A stretch of DNA of 64,000 nt, from the NCBI RefSeq assembly GCF_000482705.1, contig NZ_KI519474.1, positions 124,001 through 188,000 of the forward strand, written 5' to 3'. Of the stretch, positions 40,407-49,573 are shown piece after piece (the stretch's first letter is position 1; the number at the start of each line of letters is the position of its first letter). The notes below the pieces were generated by a model. It searched no databases. It worked only from the letters and a program-made list of their open reading frames with translations, and was not told the DNA's origin. The stretch comes from Glycomyces arizonensis DSM 44726. Its GTDB lineage: Bacteria; Actinomycetota; Actinomycetes; Mycobacteriales; Micromonosporaceae. A program made the position numbers and the translations under genes.

Positions 40407-41522
40407 GTGGAAGGCGTCATGCTGCCGAAGGTGGGCCGGGTCGTCACGCCCGACGGGATCGTGAACGGGACCGTGGCCGTCGAGGACGACCGCATCGCGG
40501 CCGTCGAGGAGCGCGACGGCGAGCCCACCGGGTGGGTCCTGCCCGGCTTCGTGGACGTCCACTGCCACGGCGGCGGCGGCCACTCGCTGGCGAGCGGCGA
40601 CCCCGCATCGGCCCGGGGCGCGGCCGCCTTCCACGCCTCGCGCGGGACGACGACGCTCGTCGCCTCGATGGTGTCCTCGACGCACGAGTTCCTGCTCGAC
40701 GCGACGCGCGCGATGCGCCCGCTCGTGGCCGACGGGACGCTCGCCGGGATCCACTACGAGGGTCCCTACATCTCGGCGGCCAAGTGCGGCGCGCACGTCA
40801 CCGCCGTACTGCGCGACCCGGACACCGCCGAGCTCGGCGAGCTCATCGACGCCGGGGACGGGGCGGTCAAGATGGTGACGATCGCGCCCGAGCTGCCCGG
40901 CGCCCTGGAGGCGATCGAGTTCCTCGACGCGCGCGGGGTCGTGCCCTCCATCGGCCACACCGACGCCGGTTACGAGGAGACGGCCGCGGGCATCGACGCG
41001 GGCGCGCAGTCGGCGACGCACCTGTTCAACGCCATGCGCGCCTTCAACCATCGCGACCCGGGCCCGATCCCGGCGCTCATCGCCGACGAGCGGATCTTCT
41101 CCGAGATCATCGCCGACCCGGTCCACCTGCACCCGGGGACGATGCGGTTCGCCTTCGACGTCTCGCTGCCGGGCTGGACGATCCTGGTCTCCGACGCCAT
41201 GGACGCCGCCGGGCTCGACGACGGCACGTACCGGCTCGGCAGGCACGAGGTGTCGGTGACCGGCGGCGTCGCGACCGTCGCGGGCACCGACGTCATCGCC
41301 GGATCGACCATCACGCTGCTCGACGCCGTGCGCAACGCGGTCACGCTGGCCGGGCAGTCGGTGCCGGCCGCCTCGCAGATGGCCTCGGCCACGCCCGCCG
41401 AGCTGCTCGGCCTGAGCGAGGTCGGCGCGATCGAGCCGGGCAGGTTCGCCGACGCGGTGGTGCTCGACGACGACCTCCGGCTCGTCTCGGTCATGCGCCG
41501 CGGTGCCTGGCTGGAGATCTAG
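40407..41522 (+). CDS. nagA: N-acetylglucosamine-6-phosphate deacetylase
   Basis: The 371-residue amidohydrolase removes acetate from GlcNAc-6-phosphate, entering chitin and wall-recycling products into glycolysis. Metal and catalytic residues lie in FVDVHCHGGGG, IHYEGPYIS, SIGHTDAGY, SATHLFNAMRAF and the catalytic Asp in LVSDAMDAAG. The C-terminal strand pair (FADAVVLDDDLRLVSV) closes the composite beta-sandwich. GTG 40407 has GGGAGAG. nagB is not adjacent. The divergent DeoR regulator is the likely controller. Confidence 0.94.
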   Translation: MEGVMLPKVGRVVTPDGIVNGTVAVEDDRIAAVEERDGEPTGWVLPGFVDVHCHGGGGHSLASGDPASARGAAAFHASRGTTTLVASMVSSTHEFLLDATRAMRPLVADGTLAGIHYEGPYISAAKCGAHVTAVLRDPDTAELGELIDAGDGAVKMVTIAPELPGALEAIEFLDARGVVPSIGHTDAGYEETAAGIDAGAQSATHLFNAMRAFNHRDPGPIPALIADERIFSEIIADPVHLHPGTMRFAFDVSLPGWTILVSDAMDAAGLDDGTYRLGRHEVSVTGGVATVAGTDVIAGSTITLLDAVRNAVTLAGQSVPAASQMASATPAELLGLSEVGAIEPGRFADAVVLDDDLRLVSVMRRGAWLEI

Positions 41523-41983
41523 ACCGGCCCCATCCAGAACGGCGCCATGTTGTAGTCGACGTACTCGCCCGAGCCCCCGCCGATCACCGCGTAGATCAGG
41601 CAGAAGGTGAAGAACGAGACGATGCCGAGCACCAGCCCGGTGATCGCCTGGCCCTTGTTCGTGGCCTGGCCCTTGTTGACGCGGCTCCAGCCGATGGCGC
41701 CGAAGACGATCGCCAGGATCCCCAGCGGCCAGGTGAAGACGTTGAGGACGGGGACGAGCGAGAGCGCGACCGCGATGATGCCGCACACGAGCCCGGCGAG
41801 GCCGAGGCCGTTGCGCGGCTCGCCGACCTGGGGCCGCCCCTGGTCGCCGTAGCCCGGCGGCGGTGGGGCGGGCGGCATCGAGCCGCCGCCGTAGGAGTCG
41901 GAGCCGTAGCCGCCCTCGCCGCCGGGCCGGTCGCCGGGACGGTCGGGGTCGGGCCGCTCGTTGTACGACGGGTCGGTGGTCAT
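41519..41983 (-). CDS. DUF4190-type small membrane protein
   Basis: The 154-residue protein has a Pro/Gly/Tyr-rich cytoplasmic N-terminus (to about 72) and two transmembrane helices (GLAGLVCGIIAVALSLVPVL and AITGLVLGIVSFFTFCLIYAV) separated by SRVNKGQATNKGQ, the DUF4190 pattern. ATG 41983 has AAGGAGG upstream. It is convergent with nagA, with a four-base overlap. Function is unknown; these proteins are common small envelope proteins in actinobacteria. Confidence 0.82.
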   Translation of the reverse strand: MTTDPSYNERPDPDRPGDRPGGEGGYGSDSYGGGSMPPAPPPPGYGDQGRPQVGEPRNGLGLAGLVCGIIAVALSLVPVLNVFTWPLGILAIVFGAIGWSRVNKGQATNKGQAITGLVLGIVSFFTFCLIYAVIGGGSGEYVDYNMAPFWMGPV

Positions 41984-42540
41984 TGGAGCCCTCCTTAGCA
42001 GGGTCAAGGCCGCGCCGCGGCGCTCAATCCCCGCAAGGTAACCCAATCCGGGCGCTGATATGCCGATTCGGCCGATCAGCCGGAAACCGGCCGTGCCGCT
42101 CGGTGAGGCGGCGGCGCCGATCCGTTGACGGAGGGGCGGCCGCGGAAGGCGCGTGTGAACGCATCTCGGATTTTTTGCCCGTAGCCCTTTACTACCCGTC
42201 AGTATGCGAGTAGAAAAGAGTTACGGACCCCGAGGGGATGAGGGGCAAGTCCTCGCAGACCTGAAGGGTTCGCGCACAGCCGCCGAGTACCCACGTGCGA
42301 CAAGAGCCGTCGGGAGGCACTGCGGGCCCAGCGCCTAGGGGTTAGGGCACCGCTAGTCAAGACTTCACGCTTGGTAGCTCGGTCCGGATGTGGCAGTGAG
42401 TAACACGAGCGGCCCAGTCGAGGTAGTACACCGACTGGGCCGTATCTCTGCGCCCCGGACCCCCGCCCACGCCGGACTTTGAATCATCTGTGCGCGAACT
42501 TTCTGGGAAGTTCGGGCGATGGCTGCAAGAATGGGCCTCG
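41984..42540. other. 557-bp intergenic region with no recognised gene
   Basis: The centre (about 42160-42230) is AT-richer and has a T6 run, suggesting a promoter. The stretch 42220-42360 is GC-rich with many small inverted repeats and could be an untranslated RNA, but I cannot match it to a known family. No open frame with coding character is present on either strand. Confidence 0.4.
42410..42442. terminator. perfect hairpin upstream of the RDD gene
   Basis: CGGCCCAGTCG (42410-42420) pairs with CGACTGGGCCG (42432-42442), followed by TATCT. It may end a transcript crossing the intergenic region. Confidence 0.55.
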
Positions 42541-43395
42541 ATGACCACGATCGAACCGGGCTGGTACCAAGACCCCGCCGAGCCGGCCACGCAACGCTAT
42601 TGGGACGGCTCCGCCTGGGTCGGCAAGCCGGTCCCGGCCGACATCGAGCCCCCGGACCGGCCCGAACCGGTCGAGCCTCCCCCTCCGACCGCCGAACCGG
42701 CCACATCGGACGCCACCGAGTACCCGGCCCCCGCCGGCGGCTTCGGACCCGAAGGGCCGCCCAAGATCGTCCAGCGCACCCCCGGCGCCGTCCAGCCGCC
42801 CGACTCCGTCCCCATCCGCTCCCTCGGCATCACCGTCGGCTGGATCTCCAACCGCGACGTGTCCCGCATCCTCGCCGGACGCGTCCTCGCCCACCCCGGC
42901 GCCCGCTTCGTCGCCCGGCTGATCGACATCATCTGCGTCTTCGCCCTCAACGTCGTCGTCAACGGCTACTTCGTCTACCAGTACTGGAAGCACGACCTGC
43001 GGCCCGCCTTCGAAGAGGCGATGCGCGGCACGCCCGCCTCCGAGATCGACTACCAGGCCGACGCCGGCCTCTTGTGGACCATCGGCTTCATCGCCCTCGG
43101 CCTGTGGTTCGCCTACGAGGTCCCCTCCACCCTGAACACCGGCCAGACCCTCGGCAAGCGCGTCATGGGCATCAAGGTCGCCTCCCTGGCGCCCATGGAC
43201 CTCGGCTGGGGGCGCCTGCTGCTGCGCTGGTCCTACGCCGCGCTCCCGCTCATCTGCTTCCCCTTCGGCGCGGTCCTGTGGATCCTCGACGGGATATGGT
43301 GCATCCGGGACCGGCCGTTCCGCCAGTGCCTGCACGACAAATCCCCCGGCACCGCCGTCGTCGAAGTGCCCCGAGAGAAAGAACCCGCCGCATGA
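42541..43395 (+). CDS. DUF2510-RDD family membrane protein
   Basis: The product from ATG 42541 is 284 residues. An N-terminal DUF2510 motif (PGWYQDP...RYWDGSAW) and a Pro-rich linker precede an RDD domain from about residue 118: ARFVARLIDIICVFALNVVV with the Arg and Asp of the family, a second helix near 195, and GQTLGKRVMGIKV. RDD proteins are small multi-pass membrane proteins, some acting as ion antiporters. A GTG at 42490 would add 17 residues. The stop overlaps the aminotransferase start (ATGA). Confidence 0.85.
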   Translation: MTTIEPGWYQDPAEPATQRYWDGSAWVGKPVPADIEPPDRPEPVEPPPPTAEPATSDATEYPAPAGGFGPEGPPKIVQRTPGAVQPPDSVPIRSLGITVGWISNRDVSRILAGRVLAHPGARFVARLIDIICVFALNVVVNGYFVYQYWKHDLRPAFEEAMRGTPASEIDYQADAGLLWTIGFIALGLWFAYEVPSTLNTGQTLGKRVMGIKVASLAPMDLGWGRLLLRWSYAALPLICFPFGAVLWILDGIWCIRDRPFRQCLHDKSPGTAVVEVPREKEPAA

Positions 43396-44447
43396 CCAAG
43401 CCGCTCCGGAAAGACCTGGAGAACATCCCCCTCTACGTCCCCGGCAAGGCCCTGCCCGAGGCGCTCAAGCTCTCCAGCAACGAGGTGCCCTACGGGCCCC
43501 TGCCCGGCGTCCCCGAGGCCATCGCCGCCGCCGTCGGCGAGGTCCACCGCTACCCCGACCTCGCCGTCGTGCGCCTGCGCGACGCCCTGGCCGAGCGCCT
43601 CGGCGTCGACGCCGAGCGCATCGCCGCCGGCACCGGCTCGGTGGCCCTCATCGGCCACCTCATGCAGGCCGTCGCCGACCCCGGCTGCGACGTCGTCTAC
43701 TCCTGGCGCTCCTTCGAGGCCTACCCGATCGCCGCCACCGTCGCCGGGCTGCGCAGCGTCCAGGTTCCCAACACCGCCGACCACCGCCACGACATCGCCG
43801 CCATGATCAAGGCCGTCGGCCCCGACACGCGCGCCGTGATCGTGTGCAGCCCCAACAACCCCACCGGGCAGGCGGTCACGGCCGCCGAGCTCGACGAGCT
43901 GTTCGACGCGGTCGACCCCTCGGTCCTGGTCGTCATCGACGAGGCCTACCGCGAGTTCGTGACCGACCCGGCCGCGCCCGACGCCGTCGAGCGCTACGCA
44001 GACCGGCCGAACGCGGTCGTCTTCCGGACGTTCTCCAAGGCGTGGGGGCTGGCCGGGCTGCGCGCCGGATACCTGATCGGCTCGCCCGAGGTGGCCGCGG
44101 CGGTGAGCAAGTGCGTCATCCCGTTCGCGGTGAACGTGCTCGCGCAGACGGCCGCGCTCGCGGCGCTGGAGGCCGAGGAGGAGATGCGGCGGCGCGTCGC
44201 GCTCGTCGTCGCCGAGCGCGAGCGCATGCTCGCGGCCGCGCGCGAGTTCGTGCCCGACATCCCGGACTCGCAGGCGAACTTCTTCTGGCTGCCGCTCGGC
44301 GAGCGGACCGTGCCGTTCGCCGCGCACTGCCAGGAACAGGGAATCCTGGTGCGGCCCTTCGACGACGACGGCGTCAGGGTCACGCTCGGGCGGCCGGAGG
44401 ACGACGACCGGATGCTCGAGGCGATCCGGTCGTTCAAGGAGGCGTAG
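43392..44447 (+). CDS. hisC: histidinol-phosphate/aromatic aminotransferase family protein
   Basis: The 351-residue fold-type I PLP enzyme has LKLSSNEVPYGPLPGV, CSPNNPTGQAV (152-162), DEAYREFV and the PLP lysine Lys216 in TFSKAWGLAGLRAGY, typical of HisC. It is not in a his operon, and a stand-alone HisC-like gene in actinobacteria is often the aromatic aminotransferase (Pat/HisC2), so the substrate could be phenylpyruvate or histidinol-phosphate. It is translationally coupled to the RDD gene. Confidence 0.85.
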   Translation: MTKPLRKDLENIPLYVPGKALPEALKLSSNEVPYGPLPGVPEAIAAAVGEVHRYPDLAVVRLRDALAERLGVDAERIAAGTGSVALIGHLMQAVADPGCDVVYSWRSFEAYPIAATVAGLRSVQVPNTADHRHDIAAMIKAVGPDTRAVIVCSPNNPTGQAVTAAELDELFDAVDPSVLVVIDEAYREFVTDPAAPDAVERYADRPNAVVFRTFSKAWGLAGLRAGYLIGSPEVAAAVSKCVIPFAVNVLAQTAALAALEAEEEMRRRVALVVAERERMLAAAREFVPDIPDSQANFFWLPLGERTVPFAAHCQEQGILVRPFDDDGVRVTLGRPEDDDRMLEAIRSFKEA

Positions 44448-44448
44448 G

Positions 44449-44817
44449 TCAGCGGCGGGCGGGCTGCGTCGGGACCGCGGTGCGCTCGTTCTCGCGGACG
44501 AAGGCGTCGTAGATCTCGGTCATGGTCTGCTTCTGCCGCGCCGTGAGCTCGGGGTCGGTGGCGATGGCCAGCGGCGTCGCCGAGCCCTCGTCCGAGCCGA
44601 GACCGGCGCGCAGGTACATGATGGGGGTGGTCATCCGCAGCGCCGCCGCCAGCTGCCGCAGCACCGCCGAGCTCGGACGGCGCACGCCGCGCTCGCCCTG
44701 CAGGTACGGGTTCGACACCCCGGCCTGATCGGAGAGCTCGCGGAACGACACGTGCGCCCGTCTGCGCACGTCGCGGATCAATGAACCAAAGTCGCGATCT
44801 GTCACCCGCGTCACCAT
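44449..44817 (-). CDS. XRE-family transcriptional regulator
   Basis: The 122-residue protein has a basic N-terminus and an HTH_3 domain (LIRDVRRRAHVSFRELSDQA, GVSNPYLQGERGVRRPSS, about 14-58), followed by a helical tail with a conserved-looking PELTARQKQTMTEIYDAFVREN. ATG-like start at 44817 is chosen; a GTG at 44805 is possible. It is divergent from fhaA across about 260 bases, so it might control the cell-wall signalling operon or itself. It ends one base from the aminotransferase stop. Confidence 0.8.
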   Translation of the reverse strand: MVTRVTDRDFGSLIRDVRRRAHVSFRELSDQAGVSNPYLQGERGVRRPSSAVLRQLAAALRMTTPIMYLRAGLGSDEGSATPLAIATDPELTARQKQTMTEIYDAFVRENERTAVPTQPARR

Positions 44818-45075
44818 ACGCGCCCGCGATGGCGTCCGCAAACCCGCCCGTTCTTCGCAAGGCGCGGACCTGGCGCCGGGACTACCTGGGGGATCGCACC
44901 GCGGCACCGGCGCCCATGCGCGCCTCCACCGAACAGGCGATCCGAGCGCGACTCGCGGAAGTGTTGCCTCTCAACCGCTCGCCGTCGCGGGAACTCAGCC
45001 GATACCATCGGAGGTCGACGCACGTAATTAAGGGACAGCGTCACCGCCTGGTGGGCGTCAGACGAGGAGGATACG

Positions 45076-45795
45076 GTGAGCGTTCTGCAACGCTTGGAAA
45101 AACAACTGGAGGGCCTGTTCGAGGGCACCTTCAACAAGATGTTCAAGGGCGTTGTGCACCCGGTCGAGATCGCCAGCGCCATGCAGCGCGAGGCGGAGAC
45201 CCACAAGGCCGTCCTGGCCGGCGGGCGCGTACTGGTGCCGAACCGCTACGTCATCGACCTGTCCCCGCCCGACCACGACCGGCTCGCGCCGTACGCGGCC
45301 GCGCTGGCCCAGGAACTGGCGCAGTCCCAGGCGGAGTTCATCGGTGAGAACGGCTGGACCGTCTACGGCGACGTCATCGTCGAGATCGAGCGCGGCGAAG
45401 GGCTCGACACCGGCATGTTCCGCGTGACCGCCGAGGTCGCCGCCCTCAACGAGGGCGTCGACCAGTCGCAGCCGGTCTCCGGCGGCGGCTACGGCCCCGC
45501 GCAGCCCCAGGCCCCCACCGGGCCGGTGCTGGTGGCGGCCGACGGGCGGCAGTTCTCCGTGGCGCACGGCGCGACCGTCATCGGCCGCGGCGAGCAGGCC
45601 CAGATCCGGCTGCCCGACGTGGGCATCTCGCGGCGCCACGTCCGCGTCGACTTCGACGGCCGCCAGGTCTCGGTCACCGACCTCGGCTCGACGAACGGCA
45701 CCCTGGTCAACGGACAGCGCGTCACCACCGTCAGCATGCAGCCCGGCGACGTCATCCAGATAGGAACGACCTCCCTGACGTTGCAGGCGGGATAG
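45076..45795 (+). CDS. fhaA: FHA-domain protein FhaA (DUF3662-FHA)
   Basis: The 239-residue protein has an N-terminal DUF3662 domain (LQRLEKQLEGLFEGTFNKMF, VHPVEIASAMQREAE) and, after a Gly/Pro linker, a C-terminal FHA domain with the phosphothreonine-binding residues in VIGRGEQAQIRLP (Arg171), GISRRHVRVD (Ser185, His188) and DLGSTNGTLV (Asn207). FhaA reads phosphothreonines made by PknA/PknB and regulates peptidoglycan synthesis. GTG 45076 has GAGGAGG. It is the first gene of the conserved fha-pstP-rodA-pbpA-pkn operon. Confidence 0.93.
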   Translation: MSVLQRLEKQLEGLFEGTFNKMFKGVVHPVEIASAMQREAETHKAVLAGGRVLVPNRYVIDLSPPDHDRLAPYAAALAQELAQSQAEFIGENGWTVYGDVIVEIERGEGLDTGMFRVTAEVAALNEGVDQSQPVSGGGYGPAQPQAPTGPVLVAADGRQFSVAHGATVIGRGEQAQIRLPDVGISRRHVRVDFDGRQVSVTDLGSTNGTLVNGQRVTTVSMQPGDVIQIGTTSLTLQAG

Positions 45796-45905
45796 CGCGT
45801 CGGCCCACTCCGCGCACGCACCGGTCCCCGGCAACGCGACCGGGTCGGCGTGTCGGCGTGGGCTACCGTGTTCGAGACTGAACGTTCGCCCTCCGGGAGT
45901 GCCGC

Positions 45906-46379
45906 ATGCCTGAGATAGTCCAGACCGTCGCCCGATTCGGATTTCTCATCCTGCTGTGGCTCTTCGTGTTCGCGGCGGCCCGGACCGTCACCAGGGACCT
46001 GCTCGCGCAGCGGCGCCCGGCGACCGCCGGAGGCCCCGGCCCGGTCTCGGCGCCGCCCGCGCCCGGCGGTCGGCAGCGCCCCCAGCAGGCCGCGCAGTGG
46101 CTCGTCGTCACCACCGGAGAGCTGGCAGGACGCCGCTTCACGCTCTCCGGCCAGCCCATCTCGATCGGCCGCGCCCCCGACTCGACGATCGTCATCCGCG
46201 ACGACTTCGCCTCCAACCGGCATGCCCGCGTCGCCCCCATGGACGGCCAGTGGGTGGTCGAGGACCTGGGCTCCACGAACGGCACCTACCTGGGACGCGC
46301 TAGAGTCACCAGACCGACCCCCGTGCCCTTGGGGGTCCCGATCCGGATCGGGCGTTCATCATTCGAGCTGCGGGCCTAG
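45906..46379 (+). CDS. fhaB: membrane-anchored FHA protein FhaB
   Basis: The 157-residue protein starts with one transmembrane helix (ARFGFLILLWLFVFAAART, 9-27), a short linker, and an FHA domain with SIGRAPDSTIVIRD (Arg89), FASNRHARVA (a less usual S-N-R-H form) and DLGSTNGTYLG. FhaB (FipA) links kinase signalling to septal and polar wall synthesis and binds FtsZ or division proteins in mycobacteria. ATG 45906 follows GGGAGTG. It precedes pstP by 28 bases. Confidence 0.92.
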   Translation: MPEIVQTVARFGFLILLWLFVFAAARTVTRDLLAQRRPATAGGPGPVSAPPAPGGRQRPQQAAQWLVVTTGELAGRRFTLSGQPISIGRAPDSTIVIRDDFASNRHARVAPMDGQWVVEDLGSTNGTYLGRARVTRPTPVPLGVPIRIGRSSFELRA

Positions 46380-46407
46380 TGCCTCACTGCGACGGCGGGT
46401 TGATTTC

Positions 46408-47679
46408 ATGAGTTTGCACCTGCGATACGCGGCCATTTCGGACCGCGGTGTGGTGAGGCAAGGCAATCAGGACTCGGTCTATGCGGGTTCCCATTTCATT
46501 GCGGTGGCCGACGGCATGGGCGGCATGGCCGCGGGCGACCTCGCCTCGGCGATCGTGATCAACACGGTCGCGCGGCTCGACGTGCCGCCGCCCGAGGAGT
46601 CGGTGGCCGACGAGCTGGCCGACACCGTCGCCGAGGCCAACCGGGCGATCAGGCGCCTCGTCGCCGACGACCCCGACAAAGAGGGCATGGGCACCACCCT
46701 GACCGCGCTGTGGTTCGACGGCGAGTGGTTCAACATGGTGCACATCGGCGACTCGCGGGCCTACCGGATGCGCGACGGCGCCTTCGAGCAGATCACCGTC
46801 GACGACACGTACGTCCAGATGCTCGTCGACGAGGGTCGCATCACCGCCGAGGAGGCCGAGCGGCACCCCCAGCGCTCGCTCCTGCTGCGCGCCCTGGGCG
46901 CCTCGGAGGTCGAACCGGCGTTCCAGACGCTCAAAGGCGTCCCCGGCGACCGGCTGCTCTTGTGCTCGGACGGCCTGACCGGGCCGGTCTCCGACGCCGA
47001 CATCGCCCTGGCGCTCCAGAGCGCCGCCACGCCCATCGAGGCGGTCGAGTCGCTCGTCGGCCAGGCCCTGGAGGCCGGAGCGCCCGACAACGTGACCGTC
47101 CTCATCGCCGACGTCGTCGAAGGCGACCCCGGCGAGCAGGCCCCGATCATCGCCGGAGCGGCCGCCGACGCCCGGCTCGCCGAATCCGACACGGCCGTGC
47201 TGCCCGCCATCAAACGCGGGGACCCCGCCGAAGCGGACGAGGAGGCCGAGAGCGACGGCGAGGCCGAGCCGAAAGGCAAGCGCCGGGGAGGCAGGGTGTG
47301 GCGCACCGTCCTGGCCTGCCTCATCGTCCTGGTCCTGGCCGCCGGTGGCGGCCTGTGGTGGGTGCGCACGCACTACTTCATCGGCGTCTCCGACTCAGGC
47401 AACATCAGCGTCTTCCGCGGCATGCCGGTCGAAGTCGCGGGCGTCGAGGCCGCCTGGCTCGAGATCGAGTCCTCCCGGGCCGCCGAGGACGCCGTCGACG
47501 ACGTCCAGGACGACCTCGACGAGGGCATCACCGCCGACAGCATCGAGGACGCCGAGTCCGAGCTGGCCGAGCTGACCGACGCCGCCGCGACCAACGAGCA
47601 CCTCGTGCCGCTGTGCTCCTCTGGGGACTCATCGACCGACACGCAGCCTGCGGCTACGGCGGACTGCCGCGAGAGCTGA
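46408..47679 (+). CDS. pstP: PP2C-type Ser/Thr protein phosphatase
   Basis: The 423-residue protein has a cytoplasmic PP2C domain: YAAISDRGVVRQGNQDSVYA, VADGMGGMAAGD (metal Asp), GMGTTLTALW, HIGDSRAYRM and LCSDGLTG, ending GAPDNVTVLIAD. A disordered acidic linker, one transmembrane helix (about 300-320) and an extracellular domain of about 100 residues follow. PstP dephosphorylates PknA, PknB and their substrates. ATG 46408 gives the exact family N-terminus. The extracellular part ends with Cys-bearing low-complexity sequence. Confidence 0.95.
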   Translation: MSLHLRYAAISDRGVVRQGNQDSVYAGSHFIAVADGMGGMAAGDLASAIVINTVARLDVPPPEESVADELADTVAEANRAIRRLVADDPDKEGMGTTLTALWFDGEWFNMVHIGDSRAYRMRDGAFEQITVDDTYVQMLVDEGRITAEEAERHPQRSLLLRALGASEVEPAFQTLKGVPGDRLLLCSDGLTGPVSDADIALALQSAATPIEAVESLVGQALEAGAPDNVTVLIADVVEGDPGEQAPIIAGAAADARLAESDTAVLPAIKRGDPAEADEEAESDGEAEPKGKRRGGRVWRTVLACLIVLVLAAGGGLWWVRTHYFIGVSDSGNISVFRGMPVEVAGVEAAWLEIESSRAAEDAVDDVQDDLDEGITADSIEDAESELAELTDAAATNEHLVPLCSSGDSSTDTQPAATADCRES

Positions 47680-47731
47680 GCACCGCCCGTGTAGGCTCGC
47701 ACCCGTCGTTTCCGAGACATGAGGGGGACTG

Positions 47732-49573
47732 ATGGCCCAGCCCATGTCGGCCACCGCCAAACCGGCAGGGCCGTCCGAGCCGCCGCTGACCCCCCTGTCG
47801 GGCATGCCGCGGCGCATGGGGCGACAGCTCGCCCTCATCCTCTTCGGCGGCCTCATCGTCCTGGCGCTGCAGATCGCCGCCGACATGGGCTTCAACGACA
47901 ACGAGACCACGGCGACGACCTTCGCGCTCCCGCTCGTGATCGTCATCGTCTCCCTGGCCGCGTGGGGTGCCACGACGGTGTTCGCCCCGCACGCCGACCC
48001 CCTGTTCGTGGGCATCGCCTCGCTGTTCACCGGCATCGGCATCGTCTTCATCCGCCGCCTGAGCTACGCCTTCGACGAGAACGCGACCGAGATCGACGCC
48101 GGGGTCTTCGCCGGCGTCGGCGGACGCCAGCTGCTGTACTACATGGCGGGCGTGGTGGCGTTCGTCGTCTTCCTCGCCGTGGTCCGCAACCACCGCATCA
48201 TGCGCGGCTACGCCTACATCCTGCTGTTCGCCGGCATCGCCCTGGCCGCGCTGCCGGGCTTCCTGCCCGCCTCGATCTCCGAGGTCGACGGCTCGAAGAA
48301 CTGGATCAAGCTCGGCCCGATCTCGGTGCAGCCCAGCGAGTTCGCCAAGCTGATGCTGCTGCTCTTCTTCGCCGTCTACCTGATCCGCAAGCGCGACGTG
48401 CTCCAGGTGGCCGGACCGAGGTTCCTCGGCCTCCAGTTCCCGCGCCTGAAGGACCTCGGCCCCATCGTCATCGTATGGGCCGCCAGCCTCGGCCTGCTCA
48501 TCCTCGAGAAGGACCTGGGCACCTCGCTGCTGCTGTTCAGCATCTTCCTGTCGATGCTCTACATGGCCACCCGCCGCGTCTCGTGGATCGTCATCGGCCT
48601 GACCCTGTTCATCGGCGGCTGCATCGCGCTCTACCCGTTCTTCTCGCACCTCCAGGTGCGCGTGGCGATCTGGCTCGACCCCTGGCCGTACTACGACCAG
48701 TCGTGGCCCTCGTCCTACCAGCTCATCCAGGGCCTGGTCGGCATGAACGAGGGCGGCCTGCTCGGCAACGGCCCCGGCATGGGGCGCCCCGACATCGTCC
48801 CCGCCGGGATCTCGGACTACATCCTCGCCACGCTCGGCGAGGAGATCGGCCTGATGGGCCTGCTGGCCATCCTCGTGCTCTACGGCGTCCTCGTCCAGCG
48901 CGGCTTCAAGACCGCGGTCATGTCGCGGGACCTGTTCGGCAAGCTCCTGGCCGCCGGCCTGGCCTTCGCGGTGGCGTTCCAGCTGTTCGTCGTCTGCGGC
49001 GGCATCACCCGCCTGATCCCCCTCACCGGCCAGACCACGCCGTTCCTGTCGGCGGGCGGCTCCTCGCTGGTCGGCAGCTGGCTGCTGTTGGGCCTGCTGG
49101 TGCGCGTCTCCGACGACGCCCGCAAGCCCTGGCAGGTCTCCTACGGCCTGCAGAAGACCGAGGCCCCGCCGGAGTTCCTCGCCGAGCAGGCCGCGAAGCG
49201 CGCCGCCGAGGAGGCCGCCAAGGCCGAGGCCGCGGGCGTGGGCGACTCCGGCCCGATCCCCGGCGGCGACCAGCCGACCCAGATGATCATCCCCTCCGCC
49301 GTGGAAGGGGGACCCGGCACCGGGCGCACCGGCCAGGCCCCGACCGGGCCAGGACCCGTCTCCGGCCCGCCATCAGGCGGTCCGACCGGGCCGGGGCCCG
49401 TCTCCAGCCCACCGCCCACCGGCCACGCCCCGAGCCCGCCGCCCCCCGGCACCCCGCCGCGCACCCTGCCCAGGAGAGACCCGCAACCGCCCCCGAGCGC
49501 GCCACCGACGCCGCCCCCGCCGCCACCTGAATCGGCCTACGGACCGCCGCCCGGGAAGGACCCCCGCCAGTGA
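47732..49573 (+). CDS. rodA: SEDS-family peptidoglycan glycosyltransferase RodA/FtsW
   Basis: The 613-residue protein has a cytoplasmic N-terminus, about ten to twelve membrane helices (35-470) and a long Pro-rich cytoplasmic tail. SEDS signatures include DGSKNWIKLGPISVQPSEFAK, EKDLGTSLLLF with the catalytic Asp, and GGITRLIPLTGQTTPFLSAGGSSL. It polymerises lipid II for elongation together with the transpeptidase PbpA, encoded immediately after with a four-base overlap. The tail (from about 480) is Pro/Gly-rich and could carry kinase target sites. Confidence 0.94.
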   Translation: MAQPMSATAKPAGPSEPPLTPLSGMPRRMGRQLALILFGGLIVLALQIAADMGFNDNETTATTFALPLVIVIVSLAAWGATTVFAPHADPLFVGIASLFTGIGIVFIRRLSYAFDENATEIDAGVFAGVGGRQLLYYMAGVVAFVVFLAVVRNHRIMRGYAYILLFAGIALAALPGFLPASISEVDGSKNWIKLGPISVQPSEFAKLMLLLFFAVYLIRKRDVLQVAGPRFLGLQFPRLKDLGPIVIVWAASLGLLILEKDLGTSLLLFSIFLSMLYMATRRVSWIVIGLTLFIGGCIALYPFFSHLQVRVAIWLDPWPYYDQSWPSSYQLIQGLVGMNEGGLLGNGPGMGRPDIVPAGISDYILATLGEEIGLMGLLAILVLYGVLVQRGFKTAVMSRDLFGKLLAAGLAFAVAFQLFVVCGGITRLIPLTGQTTPFLSAGGSSLVGSWLLLGLLVRVSDDARKPWQVSYGLQKTEAPPEFLAEQAAKRAAEEAAKAEAAGVGDSGPIPGGDQPTQMIIPSAVEGGPGTGRTGQAPTGPGPVSGPPSGGPTGPGPVSSPPPTGHAPSPPPPGTPPRTLPRRDPQPPPSAPPTPPPPPPESAYGPPPGKDPRQ

